A DNA stretch of 22,479 bases from Paraglomus occultum (lineage: Eukaryota > Glomeromycota > Glomeromycetes > Paraglomerales > Paraglomeraceae): contig CAJVPJ010000531.1 of the NCBI GenBank assembly GCA_910592205.1, positions 1 through 22,479 of the forward strand. Reading direction: 5' to 3'. Below, one piece after another: positions 9,940 through 19,934 of this stretch. A program made the translations under genes and the position numbers. Every line of letters starts with the position of its first letter. Position 1 is the stretch's first letter. The notes below the pieces were generated by a model. It was not told where the DNA came from. It was given only the letters and a program-made list of their open reading frames with translations, and made no database searches.

Positions 9940-10900
9940 TTACTCTTCCTCAGGCAAAACGCCATTCATGAATTCCAAAACAGTGTCAACGAGTTCGGGA
10001 AACTCTCTACTGCCCGTAAAATGGCCACGATCTGTAAACTCGCGGTAATGCGATTTAATTTGATTATGAACGAATCTCTGTTCAGCGATCGGAACCGCGT
10101 AATCATCGCTGCTGCTGAATTGAATTATCCAGTTTGCGTTCTGGGATATTTTTGACCAATCCCAAGGCCTGGAAAAATATCCTGATTCACGCTATAGCAG
10201 AACAGATCAATAGTTGAAAAGATAAATTAACCCCGGTTTAGAAGGTGATATCTACGTATTTTACATGTAGAATAAAGATGGACGTACCTCATTAGGATCG
10301 TCAAGATGGGTATGATAAGCAGATGCAAGAGCCACACCCAAGACACGATGAGACTCGAGGTACCTAATGGGCAAAGCCACCGCAGTACACAGTCACAGTC
10401 ACAGCCCCCCACGAACAACGAGATAAGCCAAACAGTGCAGTTTACAAATATGGAATATTCGACTTACTGGTTTAAACATAATAACCAAGAATCCAATATT
10501 GTTATTAAAGTTTTACCTGAGCGCCGCCACAGCCCCGGTAGAATGCCCAATCAACACATGTTCAGCTCCTGCATTTAAGGTCTTTTCCTAAGCCACAAAA
10601 AAAATTTTAAACCAAGTCAAAGCACATACATGTGACTCTATATAAAATAATATTGTCATTGACATTTCGTACCAGGAAAGGCAACCAAATATTTTCTCTC
10701 CCGACGTAGAAGTCTGGAAACTGTCTCAACACAACCCCGCCCGGAAACAACAGTTCACGTGTTTCACGGTGAATAGCACTACGTAGCTTTGATGCAACAT
10801 ACGGATACCATCCGGCCGATTCTGGATGTTCACATGCGTTGCCAGGGAGAATGATTGCTTGCGGCAGTGTCGACGAAGGAAAAGAAGAAGAAGAATCCAT
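9940..10900 (-). CDS. RBBP9: RBBP9-type serine hydrolase (YdeN-like alpha/beta hydrolase), four exons
   Basis: The family comprises small cytosolic alpha/beta hydrolases; human RBBP9 is an active serine hydrolase whose physiological substrate I cannot infer from sequence. Minus-strand exons 10900-10673, 10587-10517, 10363-10288 and 10191-9940 join in phase to 208 residues (human 186). The N-terminal strand and loop read AIILPGN..GWYPYVASKL. Family block ENIWLPFL ends exon 1, and exon 2 holds the nucleophile elbow VLIGHSTGA with Ser92. Exon 3 reads YLESHRVLGVALASAY and ends in DDPNE; exon 4 opens with RESGYFSRPWDW, matching human NERASGYFTRPWQW across the junction. The acid is Asp154 or Asp155 (FSSSDDYAVP) and the base His182 (FTDRGHF). 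The triad is intact. The N-terminus has about ten extra Ser/Pro-rich residues. The ATG at 10900 begins the only suitable frame. Confidence 0.94.
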
Positions 10901-11806
10901 TTCGAAATTGGTTGGATGTTGAGATCAGGATTTTGTTTAGTAGATTGTATCTTTTAGTTAGCTTGGAGATAAATTTTTTCGGTCTAACCAAAAAGTCATT
11001 TCGCTCTCGTATTTTTTTTAAAGCATATATTGAGGCTTTGCGTCACATTGTTTAAATGCAATTGTTCTTGACAACCATTGTAATTAAAGCTCGTTCAATA
11101 CACAACAATCCCTCTCTCCCTCCCTAATCTGCATGCAATCCAAGCCGCAATAATAGAGAAACTTTGCAAATAATAATAAGTTAAGACAGCCAGATTCTAG
11201 ACACTTTTTTATTGAACGTATGGCTTTCCCGTGTTCTAAACTTTCTTCGCCACGGTTTCGGGAGAAATATGTACAAATCATTGGAGCAAAATATACAAAA
11301 AAGACAAACAATGAACGAAAAAATAAAAAAGAAAACTGAAAAGAAAAATATAATACAATAAAAAAACCTCGCTTTTTGAAATTGCTTTGTATATCGAAAA
11401 GTATAAAAATAGTGGAAATGGTTTGAAGGGTTGAAAAAGTGTACAAAGTAATCACGAAGTATTTATATATTTATAGATATCAAGCAAAAAATAAACAAAG
11501 AATTTGACAAGAAAAGAAAAAAAAAGAAAAAGTAAATGGTAAAAATAATGATAATTTTTGTGTGAGTGAGTGATTTTTTTGTTGGTTTTTTTTTTAATAT
11601 GAAAATGAAAATCATTTGCTCCAACTTTTTTCAAATAGGAATGTTAAAAAAAAAAAAGGAAACGCAAAATCCGTCAACAGAAATTGTAAAGATACAAACA
11701 AACAACGTCACTACAAACGCCCCTCTTTCTATTTGATAATAACACTGCCATACTAACAGAACACAAGAAAAATAACCAAAACTTTTTTTTTCCACGTTCC
11801 AATCCC
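10901..11806. other. Intergenic: RBBP9 promoter side and long 3' region of the zinc-finger gene
   Basis: About 900 bases. The right part (about 11200-11806) is very A-rich on the plus strand (T-rich on the sense minus strand), as in many 3' untranslated regions. A minus-strand AATAAA sits at 11208-11213, roughly 590 bases past the zinc-finger stop, and would imply a long 3' UTR. Minus-strand frames at 11084-11455 and 11452-11634 consist mostly of Phe, Lys and Tyr runs from homopolymer tracts and are not genes. Confidence 0.45.
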
Positions 11807-13923
11807 TTACATTCTACCAGGTAGCCTACCAGGCCTGAACCTTCCGATACCACTCACATTTTGAGCACATTGCGCAGCGTTATCGCTTCTCAAATGCCTG
11901 TTTAGAGCATCTAATCTGGCAAATGCGCGTCCGCAATTTCGACAAACGTGCGGTTTTAAACCCAGATGCAGTTTTTGATGTCTTTTCAGATCGTGCTGTC
12001 GAGCAAAGGCGCGAGGACATCCCGAGTAGTTGCATACGAATGGTCGTTCATCGGTGTGAGTACGAAGATGAGACTTGAGATTGTATTGACGGGTAAATGT
12101 CTTTGGACAGTTTTCGTGGGGACAGGCAAATGGCGCTACGGGTTTGGATGGTTTGCGAATTCTTTGAGTGGGTGGAAGAGATTGTTGAGTCGCGTGTGAT
12201 TGATGTCCTTGTTGCGGGGTTTGCGTTGGCTGGCCTTGTTGCTGCTGCCCTTGTTGCTGTTGGCCCTGTTGCTGGCCTTGTTGCTGCTGGCCCTGTTGTT
12301 GGCCCTGTTGCTGTTGGCCTTGTTGTTGTTGTTGCTGCTGCTGCTGCTGCTGTTGCTGCTGGCCCTGTTGCTGTTGACCTTGTTGCTCTTGTTGACCAGA
12401 AATCGAGCATATACTATTAATACTAAACATCGACCCAAACTCAGTAGGCAGAGATTTTCGTCTCTTTTCCATAGCCTCTTCGCTTTCTTCTTCCCATCGT
12501 TGCCTTTCTCGCTTCAAATCAAGTTTTCTGAGAAATGCTTCATCAAACGATTTTCTCCTGTCCATTTCATGCAAGCCTTCGAATCCCCTCACTAAATCAC
12601 GTGGGAAAACGGGCTTAGAATTCAAGGAATATACTGCAGTGGCTTCGTCTTTATCGTGCGGCAGTGGTGGCGATGTTAATAGGCTCATGAAGGTTGGATT
12701 GGTATCGGTGTGAAGCGGTGATGTTGGGAAGCAGGTATGAAGGGGTGATGTAAGCGGTGTCGTGGCTGAGGTTTAAGCAAAGGGAGGGGAGGGGTGAGAG
12801 AGAGTTTATAAAAAGAGTTGGGTTGAGGAGGAGGGGTGGTTGTATAGATGAAAGAAGGGAAGGCGGATGACATGGAAAGATAGAAGGGAAAGAAGAGATA
12901 CAATTGATCGATTAGTATAGGAATGGGAGTAACTGTTGTATGTGTTTCGCTCTCGTAGATTGGAGAAGGAAAAGAGAAAAAAAAAAAAGAGGGAGAGAAA
13001 GAGAGAGAAATAGCTACACAGTTCACTACATACTTTTTCTATATATAAACATAAGATTTTTTTTTCTTTTACATCAAAAACCATTCGAATAAATTCACAA
13101 AGCCCATGATCGATATTAATTATTTTGACTCATGAACCCTCCTCTTCCTCCTCCCCTCCCCCTTCCCCCCCCCCCTCTCCAAGTCATTCGAAAAACCACA
13201 CGCCCTATCTATGTCAATTTCCGAGATAAATTATCAATCCTTACCTTGAGAAGAATACTGGACATATTGACCCAAAGGAACATCAACAACATCTTCGTCC
13301 ATGTCCACGCCCAACTCCATCTTGACATCCAAACCCTGTGCATATTCGCTTCCCGTATTTGTGAATCCATCGATAATCTCGATCTCTGGGCAGCTTTCTG
13401 GACTGTCGACCTCGCGAGGTGATTCAACGGGTGTCTCGATTGGAGTCAATGGTGGGATTGAATTAGCGATTGAGTTTGGAATTGAGCTAGCGATTGAATT
13501 GGCGATTTGACTGGCGATTCCGTTAGATAGGGCGCTGCTCTGCATTCCGTTTTGCATTCCGTGTGTAATTTCGTCTGACAAACTGGCGCCCGGTATAGGA
13601 GAGGGGGTGAATGCCAGTATAGGAGGAAAATAATAGTAATGGCCCTCTGGCAGTTGGAGGTCGAGAAGCGGATGATAGGGGAGTGGATCTGGAGTGTAGA
13701 ACGGGGCGAATTTGTCGGATGGTAAGTGAGAAGGAGCGATGGGAGTGGTGGGGGTGGGAGGAGTGGTGGAAGAAGAAGAAGAAGAGGGTGACGAGGGTGA
13801 AAAAGCAGATGATGAAAGAGACATTGACGGAGGAGTAGTAGTGGAACTTGTTGTTGATGATGTGTTGTGAGTCATGGTGGAAACAGAGCTAGAAGTAGGA
13901 TGGTCGAATGTAAACATAGACAT
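11807..13923 (-). CDS. C2H2 zinc-finger transcription factor, Crz1-like finger block, two exons
   Basis: Exons 13923-13245 and 12765-11807 join in phase (donor CAAG|GTAAGG, acceptor CCTCAG|CC) across a 479-base intron to 545 residues. Residues 1-226 are disordered, Ser/Thr/Pro-rich, with an acidic stretch at 195-215. The DNA-binding block is near the C-terminus: finger 1 with Cys441, Cys446, His459, His463 (TRQYNLKSHLRTH); finger 2 with Cys471, Cys476, His489, His493 (ARQHDLKRHQKLH); an atypical finger 3 with Cys501, Cys504, His517 and probably Cys526 (ARLDALNRHLRSD). The order and linkers resemble fungal Crz1/CrzA, the calcineurin-activated calcium-response factor. PEIEII at 179-184 fits the calcineurin docking pattern PxIxIT. 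RRKSF (296-300) and RRKSL (328-332) look like basophilic-kinase sites. Residues 351-413 are a Gln/Gly-interrupted polyQ tract. Calcineurin control is inferred; another C2H2 regulator remains possible. Confidence 0.9.
12233..12394 (-). repeat. CAG/CAA (polyglutamine) coding repeat with regular Gly interruptions
   Basis: Within the second exon of the zinc-finger gene, CAG/CAA codons run with GGC/GGG codons inserted every three to five residues (QQQQG and QQG units), plus one uninterrupted run of about 14 Gln. Mixed CAG/CAA use and spaced Gly suggest replication slippage of a compound unit. Such tracts often vary in length between strains and sit in activation domains. Confidence 0.8.
13141..13180 (-). 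other. G-rich tract in the zinc-finger gene intron (quadruplex candidate)
   Basis: On the sense (minus) strand this intronic segment is almost pure purine, with an 11-G run, a 5-G run, a 4-G run and several GG/GGG runs separated by one or two A. That satisfies simple G-quadruplex rules. It starts about 65 bases after the 5' splice site at 13244. The other end of the intron, near 12785-12840, is pyrimidine-rich on the sense strand as expected before an acceptor. Confidence 0.55.
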
Positions 13924-14580
13924 TGTGATTTATGGTTTTTCTTAGAGTGTTAAAATTTTAATGTAAATTTTTTTTATCGTAGGTTGTTTATATATATGTG
14001 TATATATATATATATGGATATATGGATATAAGGATATAATCGTTATGAATTACAGTGCTTGGAAGTTTTTTGTCGTTATGTTTTAATTTATTCTTTTCGT
14101 ATCTTTCCGCTGTTGAGGGCAGAACGATTCGGCAGGAGTAATCGCAGATGAGGATCTTATAAGTGTTTGGATGAGACAATAGGAAAGAGGGTATCAAAAA
14201 TTTTTCGATTAGTTTTTTTCTTGGGGTTACATGTTACAGTGATACAGTATATACAGTATATTTAGATGTGGAGGGGAACACGGAAAATAGTATTGGCTGG
14301 CACATATATATACTGTACTTATTTCTACTAAACGTCATTAGGAAAGGTTCAAACACAATAACCAGAAAAAAAAAAGAGAGGAAAAAAAAAGAAAAGGAGG
14401 AGTGATATATAAGCGCACAATTGAATTGGGGATACCAAGTATATTCTACTATGTAAATAATATAAGACGTACAAAAGCTGTATTTTTGATATACACTTGT
14501 ATTACACTTTAATACATTAGTATTAGATATAGTATTGTGCATATACTGTGAGAAGAGTAAATGTTATTGCATATTATCAG
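13924..14580. promoter_or_regulatory. Upstream region of the zinc-finger gene with TA-rich tracts
   Basis: Immediately upstream of the ATG at 13923. A (TA)n-rich run at 13989-14015, preceded on the sense strand by further TATATGG-like repeats, gives several possible TATA boxes about 65-95 bases before the start codon. Further out are A-rich/purine runs (14366-14400) and a double tacagtata motif near 14243-14262. No open frame here is convincing. Confidence 0.35.
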
Positions 14581-14581
14581 A

Positions 14582-14675
14582 TATGTATATTTATGTATGT
14601 ATGTATGTATGTATGAATGTGTATGTATGTATGTATGAATGTGTATGTATGAATGTGTATGTATGTATGTGTAGT
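14582..14675. repeat. (TATG)n microsatellite with TGAATG/TGTG interruptions
   Basis: Around twenty TATG units are broken by gaatgtg segments at regular spacing, suggesting a compound higher-order unit (several tatg, then aatgtg) that has itself duplicated. It produces a spurious Tyr/Val/Cys/Met-rich plus-strand frame, which is not a gene. Confidence 0.85.
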
Positions 14676-14884
14676 GCGTATGTAATGTATTATGTGAAGT
14701 TGGTTATGCGAAGTATATGTCGCTATATATGTACATTATGTATTGCGTATACTGTCTGAAATATGAAAACTTGTGATTTTTACCTTAATGATAACCATAA
14801 CCAGAGACAGTGAAAACTGACATTCAGTGACAATTGCGCCACTACGTTCAGTTGAGACGCACAGAGCAACATAATCATCCACTG

Positions 14885-15013
14885 TCATCCACCGTTTTCG
14901 TATTCTCGAATTCTATTTGCATCCCTTTTATTCCACAAGGCGTCAAAAACGTCCATTGCCGTTAAATCTGTTGAGGCCCTGATCATCATTCCCGTCGGTT
15001 GATGTAGGTACAT
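14885..15013 (-). CDS. Small ORF, 42 residues, unrecognised
   Basis: Starts at ATG 15013 and ends TGA 14885. It reads as an ordinary hydrophilic peptide (MYLHQPTGMMIRASTD, then AMDVFDALWNKRDANRI, REYENGG). It is on the same strand as the zinc-finger gene, about 960 bases before its ATG, so it could be an upstream ORF in a long leader, or a last exon of something else: the frame is open further upstream and a consensus GTAAGTATC donor lies close by at about 15068. No family recognised; chance is possible. Confidence 0.2.
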   Translation of the reverse strand: MYLHQPTGMMIRASTDLTAMDVFDALWNKRDANRIREYENGG

Positions 15014-16379
15014 AATAGGATAAGTATACTCATAACATACTTTATTATTTGTTGTGTAATGATACTTACATTGCTGTCAATTGTATATAAATATGTTAAC
15101 ATGTATGACCACATAAACAATAGCCCTTTTTACGCTATGCCTCAATTTTAAAAATAGCATACATCACAATGAGCGTAGATTTTACTTTGATTTGGGCGTT
15201 TTATTTTTTTAATATTATGCTTCCAGTTTTTTTAATAGATATATCTTGTCACGTGAAATTAAATATATAAAAAAAAAAAAGTATGTGACTGTGTGACTAC
15301 CCAAACTTTATGTATATCTTGCGAATTGTCACCTGTCACTGATACGCATTAACTGGAAAAGACAGACAGCATGGGCAGCATACAAAATAAAAATGCGTAC
15401 GTACGAGTAAGTAATAATATCGACTATTGTCTTATCATCAATCATCCATATCATTATCACATCGTTAATTACATGACGTTTGCATATTCATATATGAATC
15501 TGATAACAAACAAGTACAAGGACTGATTACATACACAAACATCGAGAGTCCCCATAAATAAACAAATAAACTAATCTTATCACCTAATGACATCTGTTGC
15601 ATCGATATCGACATAATATAATATGTGTCGTATGGCTTTTCATTTACCATATATGACTATTATACCCAGTAATCATCCCATCATTTTAACTACCATTTGT
15701 CGTTGCCTTCCTTCCTTCTATCGAAAGTTTCCGTTCGTGGCTTACGCGATGACTACACCATAAGCCTGTGTGTGTGTTCTTGATGATCGGGACGAGGAAA
15801 AAAAAAAAAGACAAGAGAGATTAGATGACATGAGTTTTTCGTTGGGGATAGACGAACAGACGATAGAGGGCAAGAAGCGTGAGCGAAATAGGAAAAAAGG
15901 CGAGAGAGATGAAAGAGACAAAGAATGGGTCCAACCGTTTCTGGCATCCAACGGAGGATGAATACATTCTCGGTCTCTTTTCCTCCCCACGATGATAATG
16001 ACATACAGCCAATGAGTATCGATGAGCAAACATGGAACAAGATTCACCATCGATAATTACTGATTATCATTATTACGTAAAGGATTTAAATTTGTCAGGC
16101 AATAAAGTTAAATCACGTAATGATAAATTTATATTGTCAAACTGAGATGTGGAAATAAACTATAATAAATTACCTCCACCCCCTCTTACTTTCACCCCCC
16201 CACCGCTCTTGTTTCACGTTTACATGTTACGCAATAACAGTGAAAAATTTTTTCACTCTTTACTTTTTCTCCACATCCTCTTACAGCATCTTGCATCCTA
16301 CAACACTGAGCTAAGCCATTACGGGATTGTTACCCATCATTGTTTGAATTGAGGAGAGGAGAAGGGGGAGGGAAGGCCA

Positions 16380-16440
16380 AGGAGGGGGAGCGAGAGAGAG
16401 AGCGAGAGAGAGAGCGAACGAAAGCGAGAGCGAAAAAGAG
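16380..16440. repeat. GA-rich low-complexity tract
   Basis: A run of GAGAGAGAGC and GCGAGAG units on the plus strand (pyrimidine-only on the minus strand). GA/CT tracts of this type are common in fungal promoters and leaders and may exclude nucleosomes. No coding frame is convincing over it. Confidence 0.7.
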
Positions 16441-16552
16441 GAAAACGAGTCTTGTAGTAGGTATGCAACGTAAAACTGGTGCAACAAGTGATATGATACG
16501 ATAGCGGGATATTAACTTAAAAGCTGGGGTAATAACAAATAATTATGTACGT

Positions 16553-16705
16553 TTACTTTCGGTTTAGTTGACTACGATTATGATATCTTCTCTTGGTTAG
16601 CAAAGCCACGTAAATGGCCCATTGTTCTCTTGTGATTGTTGACCGGTGCTGTGATTTTAAAGAATATAACTCTGTTGGTCGTATTTGGTAAGGGGCGTCG
16701 GACAT
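16553..16705 (-). CDS. Small ORF, 50 residues, unrecognised
   Basis: ATG at 16705, stop TAA at 16553. The peptide starts MSDAPYQIRPTELYSLKS and continues with TITREQWAIYVALLTKRR; it is basic and of normal composition, unlike the low-complexity frames around it. The end overlaps a donor-like AAA|GTAAAC, so it might be an exon and not a complete gene. Same strand as the zinc-finger gene, 2.6 kb upstream. No domain or family recognised. Confidence 0.25.
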   Translation of the reverse strand: MSDAPYQIRPTELYSLKSQHRSTITREQWAIYVALLTKRRYHNRSQLNRK

Positions 16706-17024
16706 TAAAATGTGATAAAAATGATAATCATATGTGATTGATGATGGGGGTGATTATGATTGATAAGTGCAAGTCACGGGAAAATAGTCGGAGCAAGTGA
16801 GAGAAAGAAGAAAGGGAAAGAAGAACAAGGGCAAGAACAAGAACAAGAACAAGGATGACAGTAAGAATGAGAATTAACACTCTATGCCAAATCACGCGTC
16901 TTTATTATTCGTTGCCATAGCGAATTACATCGTTTCCCGCTCTAGCCTATATACTTTTTTTTTCTTCGTTTCCTCGACGCATGTTCACATCTTGTCCCTC
17001 TTTAAAACATCACATATCCCAGCC

Positions 17025-17195
17025 TCATGCCAACAAGTCCGGAGGCTGTGTCACTATTCCCAAACATGGTCGCTTGTTCGCAGAGCCCATCGCCAGTCTA
17101 ATATGATTCTCGATCTTCAGCTTTTCAATGAGGCGTGGATTTGACGGCATGCGAGCGTCGACCTGCTGAAACTGTTGGCTTGCCAGGGACAGCAT
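17025..17195 (-). CDS. Small ORF, 56 residues, unrecognised
   Basis: ATG at 17195, stop TGA at 17025. It includes the stretches MLSLASQQFQQVDARMPSNP and RLIEKLKIENHIRLAMGSAN, which look like a real helical peptide. An acceptor-like TTGTTTACAG lies just upstream (about 17210), and in-frame CAG sites occur within, so it may be an exon. A minus-strand AATAAA is about 120 bases downstream (16900-16906), which would suit a short terminal exon. No family recognised. Confidence 0.27.
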   Translation of the reverse strand: MLSLASQQFQQVDARMPSNPRLIEKLKIENHIRLAMGSANKRPCLGIVTQPPDLLA

Positions 17196-18228
17196 CTACG
17201 GCATAAAGCCTGTAAACAAGCAAAAACGAAAAGTATATAAGAATTGGAAAGAAGAATGTCGTTGGTAGAAAGAAGACAGTTGTTGTTGATTTTTTTTTCC
17301 TCCCTTCCTATAACGTGAAAACAGTTCGCGATCCGGACATGTTAACGGGCTAGATGTTAAAGAAACTTCCCACACATGCCCAACAGAGCCTCATCATCTT
17401 CGTGATAACCGGAACTTAATTCCATATTAGTTGTAAGGTTTAACTTCCACTACAATGTCATTATACGTGGAACACACGTTTGATTAATTAATCAATTATT
17501 CCGAAACAGATCCGGTTTTTTTTCTTGTAACGCGGTCATGAACTCCCATTGACGGAAATCTTTCGTATTTCCCCCATGAAATAAAGTTCAAGAATATGCA
17601 AAGTACGTACAAGACACAGATGACACCACCGCCTCTTTTTTTTTTTCTTGTTATCCTCACAAAAAAAAAGTATGATCACATTAGAAAGGAGATGTGATTA
17701 AATGGAGTGGGGTTTTACCATTGTTCATGCAAGGAGGAAGGAGAGGGAAATTGGGAAGAGAAAGGACAATGGACAATATTGTTTATTTGATCTTTGTGTT
17801 TAATTGAATTGACGTACAGAACGATCGTTCGTCACTGGTATTGTGTCAAAAAATAATTAGCACATCTTGTCCCGTTCTCCCAATCCCTATTCCCGCATGT
17901 TTCATAGATCTGCTGTACACAATTTCATTTCCACGCACCAATCCGTTTTTCCTTTTCGAACAATAGCCTATCGCCAAATAGAGTGGCGCATTTTTTCCAT
18001 TTGCCAAAGTTGGCTAATATCAGACATTGGCAGCGTAAAAAGAATTCGGAAAAAAAAATTAAGTGCTGATGTATCGCTTTGCTTTGCATCTGGGTAACCC
18101 TCGACGCCCCACAATAGGCGTAATACCTGATCTGCAAGAGTAGCATGATCATCCCGAACAAGAAGGAGAAGAAGAATAAGAAGAGAGGGAAAAAAAAAGA
18201 AGCACTGTACAGAAAACCCCCAGCATAC

Positions 18229-18254
18229 CACACACACACCCACACACACACACC
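18229..18254. repeat. (CA)n microsatellite
   Basis: About eleven CA units with one CC interruption, followed by purine-rich DNA. It explains the Val/Cys/Trp-rich start of the minus-strand open frame at 17925-18305. Confidence 0.85.
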
Positions 18255-19934
18255 AGAAAGAACCATACAAACCGTCACTTGGATTTCAGGGTGCTTTGTG
18301 TTCAAAAAGGGCTTTTTTTTTTCCTCCCCTGTAGATGAGCCATGATGCGTGACTGTCAGACATTTTAAAAAATTTTATATATGTTTGTTTGGATGACGAT
18401 CCTGAGAAAGCTTGGCTAGAAAGAGAAAACCTGTTTTTCGCAAAGCCACCTGTCATATAATAAAAAAAAATAAAACTTGATATATTAAAGAAAAAAAAGA
18501 AAGAGGGATAGCAATAAAAAAAAGCTTCTTCTTATGCCAAACAAGGGGATTTGACAAATTCTTTCGCTTTGAAACAATTAAAACATTTACCTTTTTGTTT
18601 GTCATTAAGTTTCCTCATTCGTAAGTATATGTCAAATGACACAATAAATGCAATTTGTCATTGCTGCAACCAAATGAAGCTAACTATGCCCCTTATGGGC
18701 AATTTAAAAAACGAAAGTATCACAATGCTATGTGGCTGTGTTCTTTCATATGAGGCCACGGTATTAGTTGATGGTGATGATAATAAGTTGGTGGTGATGA
18801 TGATGACCAAGGGTAAGCCCCATGGTATGCAACACAGTTTAATCAAATGACAAGTATTATTATCAATTTTTGCAATTACTATCGCAACTTTAAATTCGTG
18901 ATCGTCACCAAAAAAAGAGGTGTCATCGCTAAACTCATCTATTTCCCCGCATATCCCTGTTTACCTCGCCTCACTCGACCATTTAGAAAAAAAAACTTGT
19001 CAATGGTTATTATCAATTTGGGAGATCGGCAAACTTCCAGTTGATCTACACCTAATTTTATATGGATTTGGAGGGCTGGCTTGTGTGTGTGATGTTACCT
19101 TGTATACACAAAACAGAAATGTCATGCGCTTATAATCATGACGTTATTTCGATTTTCTCTGTTCAAAGCCACTGACGAACAAATGGGCGGTGGAGGCACG
19201 GGCATTTAATTATACAAAATAGATCAATTATAGTAATATCAAAGGTAATAGGAATGGACACATTCTAACCAATGGGCATAATCATGCATCTGTCATGTCC
19301 ATGCAATGAACCCGTCTTTGAAAAAAAAAAAAGGGTCTCAAACCACGACAGTATGTTTAGTGGATGGTTGCATGATAACGATCTCATTAGAATCGTTTTT
19401 CGAGAGAGTGAGGAAACATAGTGCTGTAATGATTTTATATCAAATTAAAAGAACTTATACTTGTACAAGCTAGCGGGATATATATTGTAACAGATTATTA
19501 ATACAATGATTGCAACTTAGTATTTACGTAGGCTATTTTGACGCATCGGTCTTTGACGCGTCTAATTTCGGGTAACTTCTTTCACTCGTAGGAGTCGTTA
19601 AGAACGAGAAAGACAATTTCATAATAACTCGTAAATTGTTTTAATTAATAAAAGTATTGGTTTCTAGTAATCACAATCATGTAATTGTACAATAATGACA
19701 ACTTACCTGCTATTTGCTGCCAATTAAATACTTTTTGCAGAAAAGTCATAATCATGACAGCAAGTAACTTGATGGCAAACTTTAAATAACGGCAGCTAAT
19801 TATGAAATCTAAATAGTTATGATATATTACTGTAATTGATTGTATTGTTAAATTAACAACGGAGTGTCTAAAAGGTTTAATCGCGCAATTTTATTTCAGA
19901 GACGTAAATAGTTTGCAAACAGTTCACAAGTTTT

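Larger units (their letters stand above)
14676..18860. other. Long low-complexity upstream stretch, no recognisable gene
   Basis: About 4.2 kb right of the zinc-finger gene. It contains many purine/pyrimidine-biased patches: GA-rich at 16340-16445, AAGAAC repeats at 16820-16852, CA repeats at 18229-18254, GAT/GGT repeats at 18770-18810, and numerous A or T runs. Base composition is less AT-rich than at 6.7-9.9 kb. Three small minus-strand ORFs are listed separately. A minus-strand AATAAA lies at about 16900-16906. A plus-strand consensus donor (GTAAGTAT) sits near 18620. It could be a long promoter plus leader of the zinc-finger gene or contain an unrecognised spliced gene or noncoding RNA. 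Confidence 0.4.

Noticed and set aside
12097-12595. Long frames antisense or out of frame over the polyQ region (poly-Leu, poly-Ala, poly-Ser/Asn)
   Set aside because: Artefacts of the CAG/CAA repeat; the Gln frame is the one continuous with the zinc fingers.
13132-13422. Plus-strand frame starting with a poly-Pro stretch
   Set aside because: Antisense to the first exon and intron of the zinc-finger gene; the proline run is the C-rich intronic tract.
14535-14759. Plus-strand Tyr/Val/Cys/Met-rich frame
   Set aside because: It is a translation of the TATG microsatellite.
15742-16050. Three overlapping minus-strand frames
   Set aside because: All three overlap in different frames over purine-rich DNA and none has a recognisable domain; at most one could be real and nothing favours any.
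17925-18305. Minus-strand 126-codon frame with apparent membrane segments
   Set aside because: It starts with TTG, and its hydrophobic part is a translation of the CA repeat and pyrimidine tracts; only its last 28 codons look natural.
18551-18850. Plus-strand 99-codon frame
   Set aside because: Starts with TTG, its C-terminal part is a GAT/GGT microsatellite translation, and a consensus donor interrupts it near 18620.
18920-19135. Plus-strand 71-codon frame
   Set aside because: GTG start with no ATG before the last residues and no supporting splice or family evidence.
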